From Streptomyces griseus (GTDB lineage: Bacteria > Bacteroidota > Bacteroidia > Chitinophagales > Chitinophagaceae): 28,218 bases of DNA. The translations under genes and the position numbers were made by a program. The notes below the pieces were generated by a model. It was given only the letters and a program-made list of their open reading frames with translations. It searched no databases and was not told the origin of the DNA. Shown here piece by piece: positions 8,866-17,700 of the stretch. Within the stretch, counting starts at the first letter, position 1. Each line of letters starts with the position of its first letter. The DNA is taken from NCBI GenBank assembly GCA_943323705.2, contig CALPIT020000006.1:1-28218 (forward strand), in the 5' to 3' direction.

Positions 8866-9750
8866 ATGAAAAGCCTAATTAAAAGTAGTAACATATTTGT
8901 ATTGAACTTTTTCAATTTTATTTTCACTTCAAAATTTAAAAACAATCTTCGTGTTTTAGCCTATCATGACGTTAAGAAACCAGCAGTTTTTGAGAAACAA
9001 ATTTCATATTTACTAAGTGCTGGCTATAATTTCATTACCATTAATCAACTATTTGAATATTTGTACCAACAAACCCCACTTCCTTCAAAACCTATTTTAA
9101 TAACGTTTGATGATGGGGATGTTTCTGTTCTGGATAATGGATTGCCAATACTTACAAAATATAAATTGCCTTCTGTATTATTTGTGGTTACAGAATTGAT
9201 TGACAGCAATAAACCATTTTGGTGGGATAGAATTATTCATAGTCTCAAACAAGATGGTGCTGATTCCAATAAAATCAATCAGACTGTAAAGAGTGCTAAA
9301 AATATGTCTAATCAAGAAAGACTAGTTTTTTTATCTGAGTTTAAAGAATTAGAAAGCAGGCAACTGACACTAAAGGATTTGTTGTTTTTGCAGGAAAATA
9401 ATATGACCGTTTGTAATCATTCACACACTCATCCAATGTTTGATAAGTGTACCGAAACAGAGATTGAAAGTGAGCTTCATCACACTAAAAGTAAATTTCA
9501 AAAATGGGGTATAGAAGGGTTTGCTTATTTTGCTTACCCTAATGGGAACAATAATGATATCATAAAAAACAAATTGGCTGAAGCGGGGATTAAGCTTGTT
9601 TTCTTATTCGATCATGCTTTGAATAAAGAAAAAATCGATCCATTATCAATTTCCAGAATAAGGGTAAATGCTGATGCGGAACTCGGAGAATTTAAGGTTA
9701 AAATATCCGGGTTACATTCATTTCTGATGGGCTTAAAACAAAAAGTATAG
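8866..9750 (+). CDS. Polysaccharide deacetylase (NodB homology domain)
   Basis: This is a 294-residue carbohydrate esterase family 4-like protein. The catalytic core starts at LAYHDV (31-36), followed by ITFDDGD with Asp82 and Asp83 (base and metal ligand) and NHSHTHP with His185 and His189 (metal ligands), then YFAYPNG (221-227) in the place of motif 3. The arrangement is complete, so removal of N-acetyl groups from a GlcNAc-containing polymer is likely. The N-terminus has only a weak hydrophobic stretch (about 9-20), so location is uncertain. It follows the MBOAT gene by 79 bp on the same strand and may be co-transcribed or have a weak promoter (TATATTTA at 8838-8845). It converges on atpH, ending about 100 bp away, with no clear terminator between. 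Confidence 0.88.
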   Translation: MKSLIKSSNIFVLNFFNFIFTSKFKNNLRVLAYHDVKKPAVFEKQISYLLSAGYNFITINQLFEYLYQQTPLPSKPILITFDDGDVSVLDNGLPILTKYKLPSVLFVVTELIDSNKPFWWDRIIHSLKQDGADSNKINQTVKSAKNMSNQERLVFLSEFKELESRQLTLKDLLFLQENNMTVCNHSHTHPMFDKCTETEIESELHHTKSKFQKWGIEGFAYFAYPNGNNNDIIKNKLAEAGIKLVFLFDHALNKEKIDPLSISRIRVNADAELGEFKVKISGLHSFLMGLKQKV

Positions 9751-9849
9751 ATTTTTTGTGAGTAAGGGAGCTGAAAGCACTTTAGCGTATTAAAAGGGTT
9801 AAAATCATTAATGAAAAGATTACAACTACTTAATACCAAAAATTTCTGA

Positions 9850-10413
9850 TTATCTAATATTATGTACGTACTCGTTATTCAGAAACTGTTTTTTTACTTC
9901 GTTTAAATCTTTGAGAATGCTGGCATCAATTAAAGTATCGCCAATTTCTAAAGTAAATCCACCAATAAGTTCATCTTTGACCGAAGTTTCAAGTTCAATT
10001 TTTTGATATGCGGTATCGGATTTGATTTTATTCACAATAGAATCTTTCAATGCATCGCTTACAGGTACAGCAGTTGTGAGTTTTATAATATGAATATTAT
10101 TAAGCTCGTTGTATTGTTCTATGAAAGCGTTGATAATTTCTGGTAAATTGTATTCTCTTGCTTTGTTAATTAGTAATTTTAAAAAAGTAATAGTAATGTC
10201 TCCAACCCTTCCGGCAATTACCGCTTCAACAATTTTTTCTTTTTTATCTGATTTGATTACCGGGCTTTTCAGCATATTTACGAAATCAGGATTGGAAATA
10301 CACAAACCCTGAAGCATTTTGATATCCTGACATACTTTATCCAATTGGTTTTGCTCTAAAGAGAAATCAATTAAACTTTTCGCGTATCTTCCGGCTAATC
10401 TTGGATTACTCAT
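9850..10413 (-). CDS. atpH: ATP synthase subunit delta
   Basis: This 187-residue protein is the F1 delta subunit, which ties the F1 head to the b-subunit stalk. It has the family N-terminus (NPRLAGRYAKSLIDFS), a helical N-terminal domain, and the C-terminal region with VKDELIGGFTLEIGDTLIDASI, where the conserved GG-F-L-I-G-D pattern is clear. It lies 19 bp after atpF and is the last gene of this cluster. In Bacteroidota the gene normally following it is atpA; here the cluster stops and a convergent polysaccharide deacetylase gene lies next to it, while atpA is 16 kb away on the other strand. Confidence 0.97.
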   Translation of the reverse strand: MSNPRLAGRYAKSLIDFSLEQNQLDKVCQDIKMLQGLCISNPDFVNMLKSPVIKSDKKEKIVEAVIAGRVGDITITFLKLLINKAREYNLPEIINAFIEQYNELNNIHIIKLTTAVPVSDALKDSIVNKIKSDTAYQKIELETSVKDELIGGFTLEIGDTLIDASILKDLNEVKKQFLNNEYVHNIR

Positions 10414-10432
10414 AAATTCAGATTCTTTTTTC

Positions 10433-10927
10433 TTAATTCAATTTGATTTCTTCAGCCAATTGACTGATGTATGCTTCCTGATTGGCTCTATCTGATAATT
10501 CTTTTCTCAGTATTTTTTCACTTACTTCTACAACCATTTTACCAACCTGATTTTTAATTTCAGTCAATGCTGCCATTTTCTGATTATGAATAGAAGCATT
10601 TGCTTCTGCTATTATTTTTGCTGCCTGATTTTTAGCTTCATCTTTGGCATCATTAATCATTTTGTCTTTAATTTCTTTGGCTTCTTTAAGTAAAGTGGCT
10701 CTCTCTTCTCTTGCAGCTTGTAATAAAGCCTCATTATCATTTTTCAATTGAGCCATTTCTTTCTTCACTCTCTCTGCAGTGGCAATTGAATCTGCGATAT
10801 TAGACTCACGCTCATTTAAGCCTTTCAAAATGGCAGCCCAAGCGAATTTTTTAAGAATGAAGAACACAATTAAAAAAGCAAGTAAAGTCCAAACAAATAA
10901 TCCTAAATGTGGTAATAATAAATCCAT
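10433..10927 (-). CDS. atpF: ATP synthase subunit b
   Basis: This 164-residue protein is the peripheral-stalk b subunit. A single N-terminal membrane helix (about residues 5-28, LGLFVWTLLAFLIVFFILKK) is followed by a long charged, Ala/Lys/Glu-rich coiled coil that dimerises and reaches up to delta and F1. Length and layout are those of the usual bacterial protein. It is separated from atpE by an unusually structured 87-bp spacer and from atpH by 19 bp. Only one b-type gene is present, so the stalk is probably a homodimer. Confidence 0.97.
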   Translation of the reverse strand: MDLLLPHLGLFVWTLLAFLIVFFILKKFAWAAILKGLNERESNIADSIATAERVKKEMAQLKNDNEALLQAAREERATLLKEAKEIKDKMINDAKDEAKNQAAKIIAEANASIHNQKMAALTEIKNQVGKMVVEVSEKILRKELSDRANQEAYISQLAEEIKLN

Positions 10928-10967
10928 GGTATTAAGTAGTTAAAATAATCAATTCAAGTTTGAAAAT

Positions 10968-11006
10968 ATTACTGCATCCTCCGCCCTTTGCATTAGATGC
11001 AGTAAT
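10968..11006 (-). promoter_or_regulatory. Perfect 11-bp stem-loop in the atpE-atpF spacer
   Basis: ATTACTGCATC at 10968-10978 and GATGCAGTAAT at 10996-11006 are exact inverted complements around a 17-nt loop, starting 8 nt after the atpE stop. On the transcript it would form just 3' of the c-subunit reading frame. No long U-run follows, so it looks more like an mRNA-stabilising or processing hairpin, or a leaky attenuator, than a standard terminator. Confidence 0.7.
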
Positions 11007-11014
11007 GATTTAGA

Positions 11015-11263
11015 TTACGCTTTCAATACAGCCAATAATCCTGCGATAACTGCGAAAAGGGCAACACCCTCTACGAATGCAGCAGTCAGGATCATGTTTG
11101 CACGAATGTCGTTAGCAGCTTCTGGTTGACGAGCGATAGATTCTACCGCACCTTTTCCAATTTGTCCGATACCAATACCGGCACCAATTGCAGCCAAACC
11201 AGCACCAATCGCACCACCAAGGTGAGAAAGGCTAACATCAGCTAAAATAGTCATCAAAGTCAT
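11015..11263 (-). CDS. atpE: ATP synthase subunit c
   Basis: This 82-residue protein is the membrane rotor subunit, present in about 8 to 15 copies per enzyme. Two hydrophobic helices flank the polar loop ARQPEA (44-49). The ion-carrying carboxylate is Glu65 in AAFVEGVALF. The Gly-rich first helix (GAIGAGLAAIGAGIGIG) is the standard packing motif. The sodium-type pattern (Gln in helix 1 aligned as in Ilyobacter, Glu-Ser in helix 2) is not met, because Glu65 is followed by Gly and the aligned helix-1 position is Ile, so protons are the likely coupling ion. A second in-frame ATG lies three codons in. It sits 29 bp after atpB and before the structured spacer. Confidence 0.97.
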   Translation of the reverse strand: MTLMTILADVSLSHLGGAIGAGLAAIGAGIGIGQIGKGAVESIARQPEAANDIRANMILTAAFVEGVALFAVIAGLLAVLKA

Positions 11264-11292
11264 GATACTTGATTTATAAGTGAAAAAAAAAA

Positions 11293-12426
11293 TTAAGCGT
11301 GTGCATGATGTCCTTCATCCTCAGCATGATCATGTGCACCTTCTAATGCCTGACCAATAAATACTGCAGTCAGGTTGGTGAATATGAAAGCTTGGATAAA
11401 AGCCACCATGATTTCTATCAAATAAATGAATACTGCAAAGGCAACAGATAAAGGAGAAAATCCCCATCCTGCAACAGCATTCATAGATCCGAATATAAAT
11501 ATCAAAGAAATAAAACTCAATATGATAATGTGACCAGCCACCATGTTGGCGAAAAGACGTACAATCAATGCAAATGGTTTTGTAAATACACCTAACAACT
11601 CAACTGGTAACATGATGAAAATACGAACGAGTAAAGGCACTCCAGGAAACCAAAATATATGACCCCAGAAATGTTTATTTGAACTAAAAAGAATTACAAT
11701 TAGTGAAATGATTCCTAACACTAACGTGAAAGCAATATTTCCAGTAACATTTGCTGAGCCGGGAAGTAAACCTACAATGTTATTAATGAGAATAAAGAAA
11801 AATACAGTAAGTAAATACGGTAAATATTTATTCCATTTGTGATGTAAATTAGGCTTTGCAACTTCGTCTCTTACAAAAGTGATAACAGGTTCTACAGCGT
11901 TCTGCCAACCTTTTGGCGCTGAAGTAACACCATATCCATTTTTGTATTTTTTAGCGATGCCTGTCATTAAAACCACAAGTATTGTAAGCGCAAAAATCAT
12001 TTGCACGACATTTTTTGTCAAAGAGAAATCATACACTACACTTCCATCAGTTGATATGATATCTTTTTTCTCGTCGTATTTGTAAAGTCCGTCAACAACT
12101 TTTTCTTCACCTTCATGCCCAAATCTGGAAGAGGAAAAAAAGGCAACACCGTGTTCTTTAGAATACAACAATATTGGTAATGGTATTGTAGCGTGAAAAG
12201 ATTCGTGAGGATTTTTTTCATTTTCAATGGTAAAAAAATGAAATTCATGGTTATCCTTGATGTGATCCATGATAATTTGAGCAGGGTCGAGCTTTTTTGA
12301 TTCTGGCGCATGGTTTTCAGTGGCTGTTTCATGAGTTGTCTCCTGAGCCATTGCCGAGAATGAAAATAACAATGAAAAAAGCCCAAAAACGGCTACCAGT
12401 ATATGTTTGAGGAGCTTCGCTGCCAT
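11293..12426 (-). CDS. atpB: ATP synthase subunit a, with periplasmic extension
   Basis: This 377-residue protein forms the proton channel against the c-ring. The membrane core (about 138-365) includes the NNIVGLLPGSANVTGN segment and the essential arginine Arg290 in FALIVRLFANMVAGH. Unlike the roughly 270-residue E. coli protein, it starts with a signal peptide (cleavage near AMAQ, residue 28) and about 110 periplasmic residues rich in His and acidic residues before the first core helix. This extension is common in Bacteroidota. The C-terminus (HDHAEDEGHHAHA) is also rich in His and acidic residues. It opens the F0 gene cluster with its own promoter. The usual upstream AtpI/AtpZ-type gene is absent; an unrelated ATP-grasp gene is there instead. 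Confidence 0.97.
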   Translation of the reverse strand: MAAKLLKHILVAVFGLFSLLFSFSAMAQETTHETATENHAPESKKLDPAQIIMDHIKDNHEFHFFTIENEKNPHESFHATIPLPILLYSKEHGVAFFSSSRFGHEGEEKVVDGLYKYDEKKDIISTDGSVVYDFSLTKNVVQMIFALTILVVLMTGIAKKYKNGYGVTSAPKGWQNAVEPVITFVRDEVAKPNLHHKWNKYLPYLLTVFFFILINNIVGLLPGSANVTGNIAFTLVLGIISLIVILFSSNKHFWGHIFWFPGVPLLVRIFIMLPVELLGVFTKPFALIVRLFANMVAGHIIILSFISLIFIFGSMNAVAGWGFSPLSVAFAVFIYLIEIMVAFIQAFIFTNLTAVFIGQALEGAHDHAEDEGHHAHA

Positions 12427-12446
12427 ATCGGTTACTAATTTTGCCG

Positions 12447-12477
12447 CAAAGATAAGGTCATGAAGCTAAATAGTAAA
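12447..12477 (-). promoter_or_regulatory. atpB: Promoter candidate for atpB-E-F-H
   Basis: On the minus strand TATCTTTG at 12454-12447 matches the Bacteroidota -7 box TAnnTTTG exactly and continues into GCGGC. A TTTA at 12477-12474, 19 nt upstream, is a three-of-four match to the -33 TTTG. The predicted start of transcription leaves a leader of about 15 nt to the atpB ATG at 12426. Confidence 0.6.
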
Positions 12478-12509
12478 ATAATAGAAGGCATTTCTGATTT
12501 ATTATCCTT

Positions 12510-12532
12510 AAAAAGATGAGTTTCCTCTTTTT
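12510..12532 (-). terminator. Possible terminator of the ATP-grasp/phosphatase gene
   Basis: On the minus strand AAAAAGA and TCTTTTT pair around an inner GAG-GAAA-CTC mini-hairpin, ending in five T. It lies about 30 bp after the stop at 12563 and before the atpB promoter. The stem is AT-rich, so termination may be weak. Confidence 0.35.
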
Positions 12533-12562
12533 CAATAAGAACAATTTTTTTGCTAAAGAATA

Positions 12563-14200
12563 TTATTTAAAAACGGCATCTATGCTATCGGCAATTATTT
12601 TAAAGGTCTTATTAAAATAATTATTATCGTTTCCGTACGGATCGGAGATATCTAATGAGTTCAGTTTGAATATCTTATTCTTAGGAACTTTCATCTTTAT
12701 CAAGTCCCAGTAATTGTCCTTATCCATTATTACAAAGAGATCATTTTCAAGAATAGCGGTATCAGTTAGAAATTTTGAACGGTGTTGATTTAGATCCACT
12801 CCGAATGCTTTTGCAGATGCAACTGCATTTACTGGGCTAAGTCGGTTTTCTTTGAAAATAGTGCCAAATGATGATATTTTATAACCAGGATAGTTTTGTT
12901 TGCAATAAAACTCGGCAAAAGCACTTCTGTTGATATTCCCTTTACAAATCAACGCAATTCTTTTGTCCTTGGAAATCGATTGGTTAGAAAGAGTAGGAAC
13001 ACGGACAGGTATAACAGATTTTTCTATTTTGAATAAAAATTTACTAAAAATCTCTGAAATCAAATTGAAAACATACGCAGTTCTAAATAATGGGTCTCTG
13101 AAAACTGAATCTTCTATGATGTGATTTTTTTTGAAACTTTCTTTTAAAGAAATAAACCATTTTATTAATGTTGAAAATGATTTCGATTTTGTAATCCACA
13201 CAATTTCATTAAGTAAATTTCTGGAGTAGAAAGTTGTTGTCCTTTTATTAGGAACTATTATTTTGTCTTCATAAATAGCTTCAATCATGTTATAAGGTAA
13301 ATCAACACCGGAGAAAATACCAAGTTCAATTGAGCCCCAAGCCCTTCCATTGATTTCCATTATATAGGGCGTGTTGTTAACTATCATAAACTCAATCATT
13401 GCAATTCCCGACCAATTTATTTGAGCAATTATTTCTTTAGAAATATTTTCTAAATCAAATGAGGAAACGTCAATTGTTTTTCTAAATGTACTTTGTCCTC
13501 CGCCCCAGGCTTCATTAATTCTTTGGTGGCAATATGCATCCAAGACCTTTCCATTTAAAGAAAGAAAGTTATAACCAACTCCAAATCCTTTAGGTAATAA
13601 TTCTTGAATCAAAACAGGAACAGTGTCAATAGTTTCTCTAATAAAATCAATAAGATCTTCTTGATTTTTTATTTTTTTTACGGTGTATGAAAATATCTTT
13701 TCATTCTTGTAAACTTTGGATGAAACAGGTTTTGCTATACATGGAAAATCTATGTTTTGAAGGTTGTCGATATCTTCTATTTTTTCAATCAGAATAGATT
13801 TAGGAGATGGAAAAGCTAATTTCCTACAAAGCTGTAATAGTTCGCTTTTATCTCTGCTGTACTTATGTGTCTCATTTGGGTTGACGTATGCAATTTTGGT
13901 TAATTTAGAGATTTGTTCATAATTAAGACTACAAATTAGCAATGCAGTGTCATTAACAGGAATTAAATATTCGTATTGATTATTTTGTAAAAATTCAACT
14001 ATTTCATCAACTGCTAATTTCGTCTTCTTTTCAAAAGACGAATCAATAACATGAAATGATTTTACAAATTTCGAATATTGTAAAGGATGAAAACTATCAT
14101 TTAAAACCCCAACGGAAAAGTTGTTTTTGGTAAAACTTTTTGCTATGCTAAATGCTGCTCTTTCGTTACATCCAAGTAATAGTATACTGTTTTTTTTCAT
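12563..14200 (-). CDS. Fusion of ATP-grasp ligase and low-molecular-weight protein tyrosine phosphatase
   Basis: This 545-residue protein joins two enzymes. Residues about 1-315 are a carbamoyl-phosphate-synthase-like ATP-grasp module: preATP-grasp start LLLGCNERAAFSIA, nucleotide-binding Lys157 in CIAKPVS, QELLPKGFG (199-207), and metal-binding residues in AMIEFMIV (Glu270) and MEINGRAWGS (Glu282, Asn284). After a linker, residues about 412-545 are an arsenate-reductase-like phosphatase with the P-loop CKGNINRS (Cys419, Arg425) and the general acid in ISDPYG (Asp520-Pro521). Both active sites look complete. ATP-grasp enzymes of this type join carboxylates to amines; such phosphatases often control capsule tyrosine kinases. 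The joint role is unknown. It lies between an acyltransferase relic and atpB, as an apparent single-gene unit. Confidence 0.9.
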   Translation of the reverse strand: MKKNSILLLGCNERAAFSIAKSFTKNNFSVGVLNDSFHPLQYSKFVKSFHVIDSSFEKKTKLAVDEIVEFLQNNQYEYLIPVNDTALLICSLNYEQISKLTKIAYVNPNETHKYSRDKSELLQLCRKLAFPSPKSILIEKIEDIDNLQNIDFPCIAKPVSSKVYKNEKIFSYTVKKIKNQEDLIDFIRETIDTVPVLIQELLPKGFGVGYNFLSLNGKVLDAYCHQRINEAWGGGQSTFRKTIDVSSFDLENISKEIIAQINWSGIAMIEFMIVNNTPYIMEINGRAWGSIELGIFSGVDLPYNMIEAIYEDKIIVPNKRTTTFYSRNLLNEIVWITKSKSFSTLIKWFISLKESFKKNHIIEDSVFRDPLFRTAYVFNLISEIFSKFLFKIEKSVIPVRVPTLSNQSISKDKRIALICKGNINRSAFAEFYCKQNYPGYKISSFGTIFKENRLSPVNAVASAKAFGVDLNQHRSKFLTDTAILENDLFVIMDKDNYWDLIKMKVPKNKIFKLNSLDISDPYGNDNNYFNKTFKIIADSIDAVFK

Positions 14201-14288
14201 TTTTCTATCTTAATACATTTCCTATTGTGTGGCGTATAGGATTGTGGAATTTAAAAATGACGAGCTACATAAATATTAAAAATAAGCA

Positions 14289-14571
14289 CTAAGAAAATTT
14301 ACTTGTTTCTAACTTATGACTCTTAAATAAAAGTTTTTTCAAATATTGGCCTACTTTTATTTCAATAAATTTTTGAGTTAAATAAGAGTAATAAATAAGT
14401 ATTGAAATTGGTATAAAAAGTACAACAATTTGATTTACTGGAGTATTACTCAAACTTAAAACTTTGAATAATAATTTTGGAACCAATACCAATAAAAGAT
14501 GATGATTCAAGTAAACAGAGTATGAGATTTTAAAATAGACCTCTTAGTCCGTCCAATTTTTTTATTTTCAT
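14289..14571 (-). pseudogene. Internally deleted acyltransferase-3 (OafA-like) gene relic
   Basis: Two ends of an acyltransferase-3 gene are joined with the middle missing. From the ATG at 14571 the frame reads MKIKKLDGLRGLF and stops at 14532-14530; LDGLRGL is the hallmark N-terminus of this family. One frame over, from about 14543 to 14289, the reading continues as KISYSVYLNHHLL and later PISILIYYSYLTQKFIE, which match the last two helices of the family (SYSLYL-H motif and the final helix with Y-x-x-x-Glu). Intact members are about 340-400 residues, so some 250-300 residues are lost. The two frames meet within CTATTTTAAAA. A frame starting at TTG 14510 gives a 73-residue fragment that is unlikely to be a real gene. 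Confidence 0.85.
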
Positions 14572-14585
14572 TACTTTATTTAAAG

Positions 14586-14593
14586 CAAATGTA
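14586..14593 (-). promoter_or_regulatory. Residual -7 promoter box of the acyltransferase relic
   Basis: TACATTTG on the minus strand (14593-14586) matches TAnnTTTG and lies 14 nt upstream of the relic's ATG. No good TTTG is present about 19 nt further upstream, so it may be weak or dead. The rest of 14594-14719 is AT-rich, and I see nothing else in it. Confidence 0.35.
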
Positions 14594-14719
14594 TTTTAAT
14601 TTATAATAATTGCTTACGTTTTTACTAATGTGTTGTCTTAGATTATTTTATTTAAAATTACAATTCAACTTTTACTGCTCTTCCGATTCAAGCTATTGCC
14701 AATAAAAATAACGTGATTG

Positions 14720-17700
14720 TTATTGAATTACTACTTTACCAGTAGCCAATGTAGCACCTGAAGCGTCAGAAAGTACTAATGTATAAACACCTCTGCTGAA
14801 TTGTTCAACATTCACATCCATCACTTCATATGATGAAGAAACTCGGTAAGCTTTTCTATAAACTCTCGATCCTTTAGCATCGTACATGGTAATAGTTCTG
14901 GCCTGTCCGTTATAAGGAATACCTTCAAATCTTACTTGAAACTGTCCTTTGTTAGGGTTAGGATAAATGAAAGTGTAGTTCAATATGGTGTCGCGTACAT
15001 TTACAATGGCCGATGAATTTGTACAACCATTATTGTCTGTTACAGAAACATTGTAATTACCGGTTTGATTCTCACCCAAAGTGATAGCATTGCTAGTTTG
15101 CCCATTAATAACATTACCATTATTATACCATGTATAAGTAGCTGCAGCTGGAGTTACAACGGCATTCAATGAAATAGTTTGTCCTGGCATTACCACATTT
15201 GAAGGCGTAGCAGTTAATGTTACCTGAGGTAAAGCGTTTACAGTTAAAGAAGCAACATCCGAATTGATACTTCCACAGTTGCTCTCGGTAACGAGTAAAC
15301 GATATTGGTTGTTATTCATTGATACAGTTACCGTTGCTAAATCCAATGTTGAGCTGGTAGCGCCATTGATATTTGTAAATGTAGCGCCGCCATTAGAGCT
15401 TACTTGCCATTGGTAAGCTATTGAAGTACCTTGTGCATTTGCGCTAATTGTTGCATTGCTATTCTCACAAACTACAACATTGTTTGGCTGTGTGCCAATT
15501 GAAGCAGGTGTAGATACAGAAAGAGTAGCTGGATTTGAAGTGACTGTATTACAAGAAGTAGATGTAATCACAACACGATATTTATTGCTGTTCATTGAAG
15601 TAGTTACAGTAGCAACACTTAAACTGCTATTGGTTTCTCCAGCAATATCTGTGTAAGTAACACCTCCATCTGTACTCATTTGCCATTGATATGAAATGCT
15701 GGTTCCTGCGGCAATTACACTGAATGATGCAGCTGTATTGTTACAGGTAATTACATCTGATGGTTGATTGCTTATTGAAGTGGCATTTAGCACTTGTAGC
15801 GCTGCAGCTGAAGACACAACACCAGTTGCTGAACACGTATTGTTAACCACAATCTGATACTGATTACCATTCAATGAAGCGTTAATATTGTTAAGGGTAA
15901 TTGTATTGTTAGTTTCACCATTAATATTTGTAAATGTAACACCACCATCAGTACTTACTTGCCATTGATAACTCAATCCTGTTCCTGAAGCGTTAACACT
16001 AAAAGTGGCACTCGTTCCCGAACAAACACTTATGTCATTTGGCTGGTTAGCAATTACAGCAGCATTGCTGATGGTGAGTACAGCATCATTCGATACAGCA
16101 TCACCTGGACAATCGCTACTCACAGCAATAATTCTGTATCTGTTATTGTCATCGGTTGCACTTACATTGCTGATGGTTAATGAACTATTGGTTGCTCCTG
16201 AAATAGGCGAGTAGGTTAAACCGCCATCTGTACTAAGCTCCCATTGATAAGTAAGATTGCTTCCTGTGCATGTAGCCGTAAACGTTGCATCACTTCCAAG
16301 ACAAGCAATTTGATTTGCAGGTTCGGCTGAAATTGCTGCTGCCGAGTTTACTGTCAGCGAAACTATTGAAGAATTAATCGGTACAGGAGCACAACCGATT
16401 GCCAATACTTGATATTGGTTGTTGTTCATTGTTGCATCAATATTGGTTAGCGTAAGCGTTGCTGCATTGGCGTTAGTTATTGAGCTAAATGTTACTCCTC
16501 CATCTGTACTAACCTGCCATTGGTACCCATTTACATTAATACCAGTTACACCAAATGAAGCATTGTTGCCTGAGCATAATGTTTGCGATACTGGTTGTAC
16601 GGTTATTGAAGCCGGTTCTGTAACAGTTAAAATAGCTGGAGCAGAAGTGTCTCTCGAAGGACAATCATTGGTTACAATAAGTCTGTAACGATAATTGTTT
16701 TCAGCAGTAGTAGCATTTATAGTATAAGTTGAGCTATTGGCACCTGAAATACTTGTATACGACAAGCCCCCATCAGTACTCACTTGCCATTGGTATTGAT
16801 TGCTATTACCTGAAGCGGCTACATTGAATGTTGTATTGCTTCCCGCACAAACTGTAGTGTTTGTAGGATCAGTACTCACCACAGCAGCCACACATGCAGT
16901 TGGAGGCATAATAATGTTGAAAGTATCACTTAATGCCACTCTTACATTTGAAGTATTATAAAGATTACTTTGCATTTCAACTACAGCTTGATCTCTGATG
17001 GCAATATCATCAACATAAATTCCTTCAAGAGTAGTACCCACATCAGAGGTAAATCTGAACCTGATTTTGAGATCTTGATTGGCATAAGGAGTTAGGTTGA
17101 CTTTTGTTTTAATCCATTTGTTACCACTACTTCCCGACCACGCCCTTCTTCCAGCCAGCAAAGTAGTAGCATCCATGGTAGCGATATAACCACCAAATAA
17201 GATGTTAGGTTGCATGTCTGTCCATGTAGTACCGCCATTTGTACTGGCTTCAATAACAGCTCCATCATAAGAACTCTCAGAATTTAACCAGTAACGGAAA
17301 GAAAGTGGAGGAGGAGCTGCACCTAAACTAACGGCATTGGTTAGGGTAAGTTTTTGATCTGAGGTGGTATCTAAGTTGTTTGAAAAATAAGAAGTTGTTG
17401 GACTAAATGCTCTTGAATTTGACAAACTCCATATACCTGTTGGTCTTGTGTTGGTTGCTGTCCAGTAATTAGTTAAAGGCCCATTAGCTGAATCCTGAAA
17501 TAATGTTACGGTAGGGTAATAAGCTCCGTTATTAACAAGCACGGTAAACGAGTAAGTTTGTGTTTGACCAGCGGCTATGGTAACAGGGAAACTTACCACG
17601 CGATTTGCGGAATTATAATTGCCACCACTCACATACGTAACATTTGTAGGCAATGTGTCTGTTAAATTAAAATTGGTAACACCAGCGCAATTTCCTGCAG

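Noticed and set aside
9825..10940. 13-nt inverted repeat: ACTACTTAATACC at 9825-9837 and its complement at 10928-10940, flanking atpF-atpH
   Set aside because: In a 28-kb AT-rich window several 13-nt matches are expected by chance, and nothing else marks a mobile element or recombination site here.
11015..11263. Gln in helix 1 of subunit c as a hint of sodium coupling
   Set aside because: Aligned from the AVES motif, the Gln falls two positions off the sodium ligand, and Glu65 is followed by Gly rather than Ser.
12036..12386. A 116-codon minus-strand frame inside atpB
   Set aside because: It overlaps the N-terminal half of atpB in another frame, has no domain-like sequence, and atpB itself is certain.
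14289..14510. A 73-residue small membrane protein gene
   Set aside because: It starts at a TTG inside a longer stretch that matches the end of acyltransferase-3 proteins, so it is read as part of the relic.
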